From the NCBI GenBank assembly GCA_002393555.1, contig DGSP01000037.1:1-13161 (forward strand): a DNA stretch of 13,161 nucleotides, read 5' to 3'. Of the stretch, positions 4,721 to 12,740 are shown piece by piece. The notes below the pieces were generated by a model. That model saw nothing but the letters and a program-made list of their open reading frames with translations, did no database searches and had not been told where the DNA came from. Positions within the stretch are counted from its first letter, which is position 1. Each line of letters starts with the position of its first letter. Position numbers and translations under genes: made by a program. Source of the DNA: Prevotellaceae bacterium UBA4359. Lineage in GTDB: Bacteria > Bacteroidota > Bacteroidia > Bacteroidales > Bacteroidaceae.

Positions 4721-7639
4721 ATGAGAAAGTTATTGGTTTTGTCAGTGCTCCTGCTGTCCGCAGCCACACTTGGGGCACAAAAGATAGACCCGCGGCTCAC
4801 CTCGCTCGTGCCGCGTCCCGGCACCTCGGCCACACGCCGTGCACAGGCAGAGCAGCCCAAGTTCGACCCCGAGGTGGTGCGGCGCGACATCGACGTGACG
4901 TTCAACCCCGACGGCACCGTGCAGTCGCTCTCCGCCATTGCCGTGCTGAAGCCGGGGGCGGAGTGCCCCACCGAGCGGCTGGAGTCGCTCGGCATCAGCG
5001 TGAACGATGTCATTGGCCCGCTGGTGCTCATGCAGGTGCCACCCGAGCGGCTCTACGACCTCGAAGGGGTGGGGGAGATAGAGTGTGTGGAGGCTGACCA
5101 GATGAACGAACTGCACACCGACAAGGCGCGTGAGAAGACTGGCGTGGATGTGCTCGATGGCACGGCTACTCCTGTGACGGTGGACGGAACGACGAAGCCT
5201 GTATGGGAGTATGTAGGACTGTCCCACACCTACACCGGCAAGGGTGTCGTGGTGGGCATCGTGGACGGTGGCATCGACTTCAACCACATCGCCTTCAGGG
5301 ACAAAGACGACAATTCGCGTGTGAAGAAAGTGATGACGGGTTTCGACAAAAATAATAACCTCATTTCCTACACCAGCCTTCTCAGCATTGCGTTTTTGGA
5401 AACAGACTACAAAAAAGGATCGCATGGCACCCATGTGGCAGGAATCGCTGCCGGCAGCGTGGTCAGCGACTACACGAAGCGCGACGTGCGGGGCATGGCT
5501 CCCGAGGCCGACCTTGTGCTGTGCGGACTGGGTTCTTCGTTCTCCGATTCGCGCATCATCGAGAGTGTCAAGGGAATCTTCCACTATGCCGACTCTGTGT
5601 CGGTAGCAGAAGACAGGTTTGTGCCGGTGGTGGTGAACATCAGTTTGGGAAGTAATGTGGGCAGGCATGACGGCTTAAATCCTTGCTGCATAGCCTTCAA
5701 CGAACTGACGCTCAATGGCACCAAGCCCGGACGTGTGATTGTGTTATCGGCTGGCAACGAGGGTGCCGACAAGATGAGCATTCAGCAGACACTGGGCACA
5801 CCTGATGCCGATGGCTATCAGTTGCGCACCCTGTTGAAAACAGCGGAACAAGACAATAATTACCGCTATAAGAATGGTCTGCGCATGATGCTCTACAGCA
5901 CGGAGGAGTTTGACTGCGACCTCAAAGTAGTGGAACTGGACGAGGAGGGGAAAGTGGCTCATATCTATCCGCTTTCCGCCAGTATCCCTGCCAATGAGGG
6001 GGAGATGATTCTGAAGTCAGGCTCTACGGTTTATGACAAAACCACTTCTGGTTCGAACAGAGGCATATACTATCACTCTTTGTCAGTTCCCAGCGACGCC
6101 TCTTTCTTCGGGTCTGATGGCAGCAGTTCAATATACGACGAAATGGAAAAGGACCGCTATGTAGGCGTGTTCGTCAAGGGAAAGGAAGGGCAGACCATCC
6201 GCATGGTGACCCATCCTGGCAAGGCCACCTTCGAAGGCACCACAGACGGGGCCTATACCGCTGGCACTTCCGACCTCTCCATCAACGTCATTGCCTGCAC
6301 CGATGCTGTCATCTCGGTGGGAGCCTATGTGTCGCGCACCAATTGGACTAATTATTATTCTGCGAATTATCAATACTCAGATCCTTGGCTGCAGGTAGAG
6401 AATGGCATCGCCAATTTCTCCTCCTACGGCAGGGACGACAACGGCATCTGTCGCCCCGACATCCTTGCGCCGGGCGCTGCTATCCTCTCGGCCTTCAACC
6501 GCCACGACACTTCCACAAGTATAAGCAATAGGACTGATGGGATGCAACCATCAACATCAATATCATCATTCTACTACGGCAAGATGCAAGGCACCTCAAT
6601 GTCGGCACCCTGCATGACGGGCATCATCGCCCTCTGGCTGGAGCAAGACCCCACACTGAGCGCGGTGGATGTGCGCCGACTCCTTCGTCAGACAGCCCAG
6701 AACGACGAGTTCACCGAGGAAGTCTCGAAAATTCCTTCAGGCAACATCCTCCAAGCAGGCATGGGCAAGGTGAGCGCAATAGAAGGAATGAAAATGCTGG
6801 TGGAATCCAATGACCCGGAACTGTCTCTCACACTCTCCAATGCCTCCGACAACACCGCCGCCATCCACGACATGAACGGCCACACGAATGTCACCGTCAC
6901 CCTCGATGGGCGCAACTTCTACAAGGACGGCGCATGGAACACCCTCTGTCTGCCCTTCGACGTGAACATCGGCGAAAGCCCCCTCAACGGCGACGGCGTG
7001 ACCGTGATGGAACTCGACGAGACGAACTCCTCGCTCTCCGCCGACGGCACCCTGACGCTCAACTTCATCAGCCATCCTGTCTATGAACTCCTCAAGGCTG
7101 GCACACCCTACCTCATCAAGTGGGACAACCTCACCGCCTATTCCTACAATACGGATGTGGAACCGCCCCACACGATTGAGAACCCCACCTTCCGCTATGT
7201 CACCATCGATGCCACTGCTCCCAAGGCGGTGACACTGGCTGGTGCCCTCACTTTCCAAGGCACCTACACCCCTCTCACCGTCCCTGCCGAGGGCGACCCG
7301 ACCACGCTCTATCTGGGCGACAGCAACACGCTCTACTATCCTTCCTCTTCCGACGTGGCCCTGAATGCCCAGCGCGCCTACTTCCACTTGGCTGACGGCA
7401 TCACTGCCGAAGACCCGACAGCGGCCGTAGAAGATGCCTCCATCCGCTCCATCGTCCTCAACCTCGATGGCGAGGAAGGGGATGCGACGGGGATTGCAGA
7501 ACTGCTGAAGGGTACGGCTCACTCCAACTCCTCCGACCTCTCCCTTGGGTGGTACACGCTTCAGGGTGTTCGGCTCTCCAGCCGTCCTACCGTACCGGGT
7601 GTGTATCTGCACGGCGGAAAGAAGGTGTGGGTGAAGTAG
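4721..7639 (+). CDS. Secreted subtilisin-like serine peptidase (S8 family), paralog 2 with extra C-terminal domain
   Basis: The 972-residue protein has a signal peptide (MRKLLVLSVLLLSAATLGAQ; likely cut after LGA), then a pro-region closely matching paralog 1 (for example RLTSLVPRP, FNPD.TVQSLS, LEGVGEIE). A basic patch KAREK (135-139) lies before the catalytic domain. The triad is Asp182 (IVDGGIDFNH), His235 (SHGTHVAG) and Ser626 (GTSMSAP), with oxyanion Asn346 (SAGNEG). After the catalytic domain (to about residue 695), a region of roughly 200 residues absent from paralog 1 contains WNTLCLPFDV (739-748). This motif recurs in Bacteroidetes surface proteins and is probably a beta-rich accessory domain. 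The tail ends VYLHGGKKVWVK, as in paralog 1. AT-richer patches (about 5860-6160 and 6340-6580) interrupt otherwise GC-rich sequence. Role: extracellular or surface proteolysis; substrate unknown. Confidence 0.9.
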   Translation: MRKLLVLSVLLLSAATLGAQKIDPRLTSLVPRPGTSATRRAQAEQPKFDPEVVRRDIDVTFNPDGTVQSLSAIAVLKPGAECPTERLESLGISVNDVIGPLVLMQVPPERLYDLEGVGEIECVEADQMNELHTDKAREKTGVDVLDGTATPVTVDGTTKPVWEYVGLSHTYTGKGVVVGIVDGGIDFNHIAFRDKDDNSRVKKVMTGFDKNNNLISYTSLLSIAFLETDYKKGSHGTHVAGIAAGSVVSDYTKRDVRGMAPEADLVLCGLGSSFSDSRIIESVKGIFHYADSVSVAEDRFVPVVVNISLGSNVGRHDGLNPCCIAFNELTLNGTKPGRVIVLSAGNEGADKMSIQQTLGTPDADGYQLRTLLKTAEQDNNYRYKNGLRMMLYSTEEFDCDLKVVELDEEGKVAHIYPLSASIPANEGEMILKSGSTVYDKTTSGSNRGIYYHSLSVPSDASFFGSDGSSSIYDEMEKDRYVGVFVKGKEGQTIRMVTHPGKATFEGTTDGAYTAGTSDLSINVIACTDAVISVGAYVSRTNWTNYYSANYQYSDPWLQVENGIANFSSYGRDDNGICRPDILAPGAAILSAFNRHDTSTSISNRTDGMQPSTSISSFYYGKMQGTSMSAPCMTGIIALWLEQDPTLSAVDVRRLLRQTAQNDEFTEEVSKIPSGNILQAGMGKVSAIEGMKMLVESNDPELSLTLSNASDNTAAIHDMNGHTNVTVTLDGRNFYKDGAWNTLCLPFDVNIGESPLNGDGVTVMELDETNSSLSADGTLTLNFISHPVYELLKAGTPYLIKWDNLTAYSYNTDVEPPHTIENPTFRYVTIDATAPKAVTLAGALTFQGTYTPLTVPAEGDPTTLYLGDSNTLYYPSSSDVALNAQRAYFHLADGITAEDPTAAVEDASIRSIVLNLDGEEGDATGIAELLKGTAHSNSSDLSLGWYTLQGVRLSSRPTVPGVYLHGGKKVWVK

Positions 7640-7651
7640 GGGAGTGCATTC

Positions 7652-7680
7652 TCACACAGAAATCACGGAAATCACAGAAA
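7652..7680. repeat. CACAGAAATCAC simple-repeat tract
   Basis: A short run of CACAGAAA/CACGGAAA words follows the stop of the second S8 gene. It belongs to the same low-complexity CACAGATT-like family seen at about 230-290, 4425-4675 and 12957-13016. No function is evident. Confidence 0.4.
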
Positions 7681-7716
7681 GAATGGGCATCAGTTCGATG
7701 AATTCAGACAAAAATA

Positions 7717-7805
7717 ATTCATGAAAGATTCATGGTTAATTTATGGTCATTTATGTTAAAATAAAACACGAATTTCCATGAATTAACCATGAATTTTTCA
7801 TGAAT
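7717..7805. repeat. 30-bp-arm inverted repeat at the convergent gene junction
   Basis: Arms 7717-7746 and 7776-7805 are inverted repeats matching at 28 of 30 positions around a 29-base spacer. They are AT-rich and built on ATTCATG words. The element sits between the end of the plus-strand S8 gene and the end of the minus-strand C11 gene, so it could act as a bidirectional transcription stop. The perfect spacing and length also fit a small palindromic insertion. No GC-rich stem plus U-tract is present, so it is not a classical terminator. Confidence 0.65.
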
Positions 7806-7861
7806 TTAATATTTGTAGTTTTCGTCGAATTTACGTTAAGTTATTGGTCAGTTCGGGCGTT

Positions 7862-9175
7862 TTACCACCCTAAATCTTTCCAGCCCACCTCTCTGCACCA
7901 TTCGTAGTCATACATTCGGGTGTTCATGTTGGTGTATTGGGGTTTGTACTCGCTCTTTGGGAAGAACATAGACACTCCGCCAAATGTTTCATCTGACAGA
8001 TAGAAACTGCGGAAATTCTTAGTAGTGATGATAAAGGTGTCATACGTATCCCCGCCAAACCAGTCACAGTTGCCAGTGTCGCGGATGTCACCCGTGTTGG
8101 GACGATAGATGACGACCTTGTCAAACACGTCTTTCCAGTTCTTATAGTCAGCAGCGGAGAGGTTATGAAGCATCACGTCATTCATGTCGTAGAGAATGGG
8201 GTAGCCATTTATCTCGCCGTCAGTCTTGTAATAGTATATACAGGATGTTGCTTCGTGGCTGTCTGCGGGGAACGTGGTGGAAACTTCCAAAGGCTTGCTG
8301 CCAGATATTGTGTTAAGAGCCTCTTTTGTGGCAGTCAGCAGACTCTCCATTTCGGCCGTCTTAATGACAGACATGCACACATTATTTATCTTATATCTTC
8401 TTCTCCACTCTTCCCACTGATTGTTATTACCCTGATAGTCGTCCACTATCATCTTGCATGCGCTCTCCACATCCGAATATCCGAAGATTTTTGTGGTGGT
8501 CTGATAAGGTGCCCCGAAAGATGGTGTCTCGCTTGTTGCTCCGATAATGTATTTTGTGCTATGACGCAGTTCATAAGCCACCTCTATGTTCTGCATGCAG
8601 CAGGCTTCAAAGAGTATAAACTCCTGTTTGGGCAGTTGTTTCATGACAGAAGCCAATTCAGGAATGTCAATCCACGTTTCATCTTCAAAGTCATAAGACT
8701 TGTTGCTATTATGGTCTGCACCATACGAAGTAGGCTCATTCTCGTTCGTCGAGAGGTGAGGAGATTTACTTATGATAGGTCCGTCACCGTGTCCCCAGAA
8801 CACGGTTGCATACTCGTCGGCAGGACAGGCTGCCACCATTGTCTGGAACACTTCCAGCATATTGTCCTTGTCGGAGGCGTCAATATCTGTCTCGTAACTT
8901 TTCAGCACTTCTTTCTCTCCATTCTTCACCTTGTAGATGACGGGGTTGCTCATGGCATCAACGAACACGAGTAAGTTGCAGTTGTCGGCAAGGTCCTTCG
9001 AACCCTCCACGAGTTCTTCAAAATCTTCTGCTGCAAAAGAAGATAGGTTATTCTCTGCATTGAAATACACCATGACGGTTCTGCTTTTTACAGAATTAGA
9101 ATCGTCGTTGTCGTTGCTACAGCCCATTGCCAGTAGCGACAACAGCAGCAACAGGTGAAAGTTGAGATGCTTCAT
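7862..9175 (-). CDS. Clostripain-like cysteine peptidase (C11 family) lipoprotein
   Basis: The 437-residue protein has a lipoprotein signal peptide ending LLAMGC; Cys19 would be lipidated. The following SNDNDD is acidic, which in Bacteroidetes is typical of lipoproteins exported to the outer face of the outer membrane. The C11 fold begins at RTVMVYFNAENNL (residues 32-44). Catalytic residues are His129 in FWGHGDG and Cys192 in FEACCMQ, matching the family's WGHG and [DE]-A-C patterns. C11 enzymes cut after Arg or Lys and often self-activate; B. fragilis fragipain, a relative, activates fragilysin. Length is usual for clostripain-like proteins. Its promoter is at 9205-9235. The gene is visibly AT-richer than both neighbours, which may mean separate origin. 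It converges on the second S8 peptidase, which may be a functional partner. Confidence 0.9.
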   Translation of the reverse strand: MKHLNFHLLLLLSLLAMGCSNDNDDSNSVKSRTVMVYFNAENNLSSFAAEDFEELVEGSKDLADNCNLLVFVDAMSNPVIYKVKNGEKEVLKSYETDIDASDKDNMLEVFQTMVAACPADEYATVFWGHGDGPIISKSPHLSTNENEPTSYGADHNSNKSYDFEDETWIDIPELASVMKQLPKQEFILFEACCMQNIEVAYELRHSTKYIIGATSETPSFGAPYQTTTKIFGYSDVESACKMIVDDYQGNNNQWEEWRRRYKINNVCMSVIKTAEMESLLTATKEALNTISGSKPLEVSTTFPADSHEATSCIYYYKTDGEINGYPILYDMNDVMLHNLSAADYKNWKDVFDKVVIYRPNTGDIRDTGNCDWFGGDTYDTFIITTKNFRSFYLSDETFGGVSMFFPKSEYKPQYTNMNTRMYDYEWCREVGWKDLGW

Positions 9176-9204
9176 AAATAATGTTGTTTTATAAAAGATC
9201 GCTG

Positions 9205-9235
9205 CAAAGTTACTACTTTTTTATGAGGTAGCAAT
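9205..9235 (-). promoter_or_regulatory. Bacteroidetes-type promoter of the C11 peptidase gene
   Basis: On the minus strand, TTG (part of ATTG, complement of 9232-9235) is followed after exactly 19 bases by TAACTTTG (complement of 9205-9212). Transcription would start near 9198, leaving a leader of about 20 bases before the ATG at 9175. Confidence 0.7.
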
Positions 9236-9300
9236 CTTCTTGTATTCAAATGGTCATGTTTTTTGAACGTAAAGTCTGAAATCGTCAGAATTGTCGTTAA

Positions 9301-9360
9301 AGGACTGCAAAGTTACGCAGTTCCTTTCTCGCGGATGTGAGTTCTGATGACTTCTGATGA
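9301..9360 (-). repeat. Copy 2 of the 60-nt dispersed module containing TAACTTTG
   Basis: The reverse complement aligns without gaps to 364-423 at about 45 of 60 positions. It includes three 10-bp units of the CATCAG type and a TAACTTTG box (complement of 9308-9315). Relative to the C11 gene it sits about 90 bases upstream of the proximal promoter, in the same orientation. The box is flanked by an inverted repeat (ACTGC at 9304-9308 and GCAGT at 9317-9321). Confidence 0.7.
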
Positions 9361-9374
9361 ATAAGGAATGTGAA

Positions 9375-9409
9375 AAAGGAGGCCCTGCCGCTGTGGCAGA
9401 GCCTCCTTT
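9375..9409 (-). terminator. Intrinsic terminator of the 866-residue repeat protein gene
   Basis: A strong stem-loop: AAAGGAGGC (9375-9383) pairs with GCCTCCTTT (9401-9409), and CTGCC (9385-9389) with GGCAG (9395-9399), around a 5-base loop and one mismatch. Read on the minus strand, the stem runs into TTTTTC. It lies 33 bases past the stop of the gene ending at 9442 and separates it from the C11 promoter. Confidence 0.85.
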
Positions 9410-9441
9410 CTTGTTGGTTTTCTGAGGTTTCGGCGGTGGGC

Positions 9442-12042
9442 TTACTTGCGCAGCACCTTACGTCCGTTCTCGATGACGATGCCCTTGTAGGCGTTGTTCA
9501 CCTTCTGTCCAGCCAGGTTGTAGATGCCCTTCTTGGCGGTCTTGTCGGCCTTCACGGAGTCGATGCCCGTGTAGGTGTCCTGACCCATCACGCTGATGAT
9601 GTAGGGCACACGCTTGGTCTTGGTGGCCTCGGTCTCGTCGGTGTAGGTGTAGTCGAAGGCGAGGAGAATCTTGGCGATGTTGCCTGTGCCCTCGGCGAAG
9701 TAGGCGTCGTCGTTAGGCGTGTAGGTGATGGCATCCCAGGCCACATCGTCGATAGTCATTGTTGCACTGCCTTCGGGAATATTGCCGCTCTCGATGTCGA
9801 GCATGTAGCCTTCGGCGGTGATGAAGCCGCTGGTGTTGGAGTAGGTGAGGTAGTCGATGTAGGTGTTGGCACCGCTGGCCACTTGGGTGGTCAGGTCGCC
9901 GCCTTCGATGCCCAGTCGCTCGTAGATGGCATCCACGTCGATGGCGATGGCGTCGCCGTCATAGACCACTTTCTTCTCGATGGCTTCGGTCAGTTCGATG
10001 TCGGTCAGGCTCTCCACATACTGTGCGGTGAACTGGTAGCGGAAGTAGCGGCCAGTCTGGTCGTTGACGAAGTAGAGGTTGGCGTGGTAGGTTTCGCCTG
10101 CGGGACGCTGGAAGATGTAGAAGGTGATGGTGTTGCCGGCCAGCGTGTAGCCAAAGGCGTTCTCGCCTGCAGCGGTCCAGCCTGATGCGTCAACCACGGC
10201 TGTGCCTTCGGCGTCGGTGTAGGTCTTGATGCCGTACCAGAAGCCGGGTGCGGGGTCGCAGTTGTAGTCTTTCTTCACTTCGAGTTGTCCTTCGCCTTCG
10301 TTCTCTCCGGCCACGTATTTGTCGGCATAGATGGTGAAGTCGGTGGTGCCAATCTTGCTGGCGATGAGTTCAGAGTCGATGGTCCAGGTCTCCTCGTAGG
10401 GCATGGCGGCTTTCGACACGACGAACTGCTGCAGGTAGGCAGCCTTGCCCACTTCTTCCCACTTGTAGTCCTCGGCCTTCTCAGCCAGTTTGACGGTGAG
10501 GTTGATGTTGAGTTGCACGTAGTTCTGTCCCTTCTGGAAGATGAGTTTGAGGGGCACTTCGAGTTTGTCGGTTTCGGTCTTGATGGCCGTGAGGGCTTCT
10601 GCGCCGCCCTTCTGGCCCACTTTCACTTGTCCGTCGGCCAGGAAGGCATCGCCGGTGTGTGAGCCGGTGGGCTGCACGTAGATGACTCCGTTGGCATACT
10701 GGCAGGCATAGCCGTCAGCATCGAACCATCCGTCGTCCACGCCGGGATAGTCCATCAGTTCGCTTTCGCTCTTGGGGCAACTCACCTTGTCGATTGCGCT
10801 GGCCTCGCATTCGAGCAGTTCGGCTATCTTGGCGAGGTCGAAAGTGTAGGTCTTCGATGGCCATCCGCTGGCGGCGGGTTCCTGCTCGATGTCGAGGTCC
10901 ACTTCGCCCACTTTCACCATGGCGTTGGGGTCAATCACGGCGGCTGCCTCCACGTTGGCCTTCAGGGTGAGTTTGACGGCCTTGGTGCCGTTGCAGATGT
11001 AGAACTCCACGTAGTCCTCGGCTCCGGCAGCCATGGTGCCGCCAAACTGTCCGTAGGTGAGGGTGAGTTTGCCCTCGGAGAGTGTGGGGCTCTGGAGGTA
11101 GAAGGTGGCTCCTGTGCCGTGGCTCTTGGGGGCGTTGAGGGTGTAGAGCACGTCTTCTTCCTTGTCGTTGAGGTAGGAGTAGCGGCCAAACCATCCGTCG
11201 GTCTCGGTCTTCACGTCTGGGTAGGCTTTCAGCGCATCGCCCAACTGGTAGGAGTCGATGAAGGTTTCGCCGGTCTGCTCCTGATTGTAGGTGCGCACGG
11301 CGATGACGTCGGCAATGGATTTGTTGAGGTCGTCGGCCTCCACGCCCAGTTGGGTGTAGATGTTGGCCATTTCCACTTCGAGCGTCTTGCCTTCATACTG
11401 CTTGCCTTCGGTCAGGTCGAAGGAGGCGGTGTACTCGCCCACCACCTCGAGTGCGGCGAAACTGGTGGGAGGTGCGGGGAGCGAACTGGGGATGGCGGCG
11501 GTGATGTTCTGCGTGATGTCGAAAGAAACCTGCTTGTCGCCGTTGATGAGGTAGAGCGTGCACTGGAGGCTGCTGGCCTCATATACTTTGGCGAACACGC
11601 CGGGCTTCTGGCCCACGATGACATCGATGCTGGCTTCCCATGTTTCCCCTGTCTCGGGGTCGGAGCCTGCTGGCTCATAGTTGAGCGAGGCGAACCATGT
11701 GGCCGTTTCGCCGTAGTTCACGACGGTGCCGTCGTTCGTCATCCAGTAGCCGTAGGGGTCGGCGGTGTAGGTCTTGCGACGCATCTCCTCGCCTTGCATG
11801 ATGCCCACGGCCTCGGTGGAGTTGTCTTCATTCTTGATTTCGGCATTCAGGAGTGCAGCCAGTTCATCCACCGTGCAGCCCAGTTTCGCGGCCACTTCGG
11901 CGGGGTCGAAAGACTTTTGCCCGGCCACAAAGCCCTCCACGGGGTCCACGTTGATGACTGCCGTGTAGTCTGCCTGTGCCATTGCGCTGCCGCCCAGCAT
12001 CATGAGCGTGAGCGTCAGCAGAGAGAAGTAAATTTTTCTCAT
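9442..12042 (-). CDS. Large secreted five-repeat protein (DUF4859-like), function unknown
   Basis: The 866-residue protein has a signal peptide (MRKIYFSLLTLTLMMLGGSA, cut near MAQA at 21-24). It then shows five diverged modules of roughly 130-150 residues, each opening with an alpha-helical [IL]x[EA]xLGxxxxxL-type motif and continuing to a G[YW][FW]-containing segment. These openings are AAKLGCTVDELAALL (51-65), IYTQLGVEADDL (228-239), IAELLECEASAI (406-417), IASKIGTTDF (560-569) and IYERLGIEGGDL (706-717). The pattern recalls the DUF4859 domain of Bacteroidetes exported proteins, from memory and not confirmed. The C-terminus (GIYNLAGQKVNNAYKGIVIENGRKVLRK) is a Bacteroidetes tail likely used in sorting or anchoring. 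The protein is acidic overall. It is probably a surface or secreted binding/structural protein. It lies 84 bases after the small gene at 12127-12504, so co-transcription is possible; no promoter was recognised in the gap. Confidence 0.8.
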   Translation of the reverse strand: MRKIYFSLLTLTLMMLGGSAMAQADYTAVINVDPVEGFVAGQKSFDPAEVAAKLGCTVDELAALLNAEIKNEDNSTEAVGIMQGEEMRRKTYTADPYGYWMTNDGTVVNYGETATWFASLNYEPAGSDPETGETWEASIDVIVGQKPGVFAKVYEASSLQCTLYLINGDKQVSFDITQNITAAIPSSLPAPPTSFAALEVVGEYTASFDLTEGKQYEGKTLEVEMANIYTQLGVEADDLNKSIADVIAVRTYNQEQTGETFIDSYQLGDALKAYPDVKTETDGWFGRYSYLNDKEEDVLYTLNAPKSHGTGATFYLQSPTLSEGKLTLTYGQFGGTMAAGAEDYVEFYICNGTKAVKLTLKANVEAAAVIDPNAMVKVGEVDLDIEQEPAASGWPSKTYTFDLAKIAELLECEASAIDKVSCPKSESELMDYPGVDDGWFDADGYACQYANGVIYVQPTGSHTGDAFLADGQVKVGQKGGAEALTAIKTETDKLEVPLKLIFQKGQNYVQLNINLTVKLAEKAEDYKWEEVGKAAYLQQFVVSKAAMPYEETWTIDSELIASKIGTTDFTIYADKYVAGENEGEGQLEVKKDYNCDPAPGFWYGIKTYTDAEGTAVVDASGWTAAGENAFGYTLAGNTITFYIFQRPAGETYHANLYFVNDQTGRYFRYQFTAQYVESLTDIELTEAIEKKVVYDGDAIAIDVDAIYERLGIEGGDLTTQVASGANTYIDYLTYSNTSGFITAEGYMLDIESGNIPEGSATMTIDDVAWDAITYTPNDDAYFAEGTGNIAKILLAFDYTYTDETEATKTKRVPYIISVMGQDTYTGIDSVKADKTAKKGIYNLAGQKVNNAYKGIVIENGRKVLRK

Positions 12043-12126
12043 AGTCGTAATAGCTAAATAGTTAATAAAAAAGTGAGTTATAATATAAGATGTTTTGGTA
12101 TTTCGGATGGGGTGGGGAGGGCTTAT

Positions 12127-12504
12127 TTACAGCCATTTTTCTATTCCTTTCATAGGTTTGCGTGTGTGTGCCTTGCTGGCATGGATGTAGTCCTCGCGGC
12201 TCAAGACACTCAGGTCGGGGTGTTCCACTTCGTCCCAGGCGGGGAGTCCCTTGAGGCGTTCGGCCAGTTCGTTGTCAGAGAGCAGGGCGTGTGCTTGGCT
12301 GGTGGTCTGGTTGGCCTGCATATCGTCGTTCAGGCGGTCGATGAGCCAGAGTTTGCTGGCCGTATCGAGGGAGCGTAGCATGTTCCACACGCTGTACAGC
12401 GAGATGTGGATGTCGGGGGTGGCAGATGCCATCCCGGCTGGCTCGGCTGCTTTGCCGTGCTGCTCCTCGCGTCCTGCGTCTTCTATGTAGTCGGCCTTTT
12501 TCAT
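12127..12504 (-). CDS. Small cytoplasmic protein of unknown function
   Basis: The 125-residue protein starts at the ATG at 12502-12504 (MKKADYIEDAG). A longer reading from a TTG at 12528 is excluded because that codon overlaps the -7 promoter box at 12526-12533. There is no signal peptide or membrane segment. After an acidic, low-complexity N-terminus (1-30), residues 33-62 form an amphipathic helix with a VWNMLRSLDTASKLWLIDRLN pattern. A second helical stretch follows (about 73-88), then a basic tail with SREDYIHASKAHTRKP. The LWxMLxSL...KxWLIxxL style resembles small Prevotella/Bacteroides proteins often found as antitoxin-like partners, but no toxin gene is adjacent, so that role is only a guess. 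A later start at residue 25 (MASATP) is possible. Confidence 0.65.
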   Translation of the reverse strand: MKKADYIEDAGREEQHGKAAEPAGMASATPDIHISLYSVWNMLRSLDTASKLWLIDRLNDDMQANQTTSQAHALLSDNELAERLKGLPAWDEVEHPDLSVLSREDYIHASKAHTRKPMKGIEKWL

Positions 12505-12525
12505 CGTTCGGGTGGGTTTCGGTGG

Positions 12526-12557
12526 CAAAGTAAAGGTTTTCTCTGATAATAACCAAA
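12526..12557 (-). promoter_or_regulatory. Bacteroidetes-type promoter of the 125-residue protein gene
   Basis: On the minus strand, TTTG (complement of 12554-12557) is followed after 20 bases by TTACTTTG (complement of 12526-12533), one mismatch from TAnnTTTG. The start would be near 12519, leaving a short leader of about 15 bases before the ATG at 12504. It settles the start codon of that gene. Confidence 0.55.
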
Positions 12558-12740
12558 CTTTTGGGCGAAGTTTTTGCCCCTGTGGACGCTTTTCTTGTTT
12601 TTTTGGACAATATTTGCATTCAGGCAGGGGCCGACATTCGTGGAGAGGGGAGGGGAGCGGGCGGACGGAGGTGCTTTTCTCCCCTCCGAACCCCAGTTTT
12701 TTCCCCTTATCGCGAACTGCACAGACGGCTCATGGCCCAC

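Noticed and set aside
9370..10185. Plus-strand open frames opposite the 866-residue gene (also 11119-12057)
   Set aside because: They are Gly/Val/His/Asp-rich shadows without motifs, and the first overlaps the terminator hairpin; the minus strand has a signal peptide and internal repeats.
12505..12528. N-terminal extension of the 125-residue protein from a TTG at 12528
   Set aside because: The codon overlaps the candidate -7 box (12526-12533), so it would precede the transcription start.
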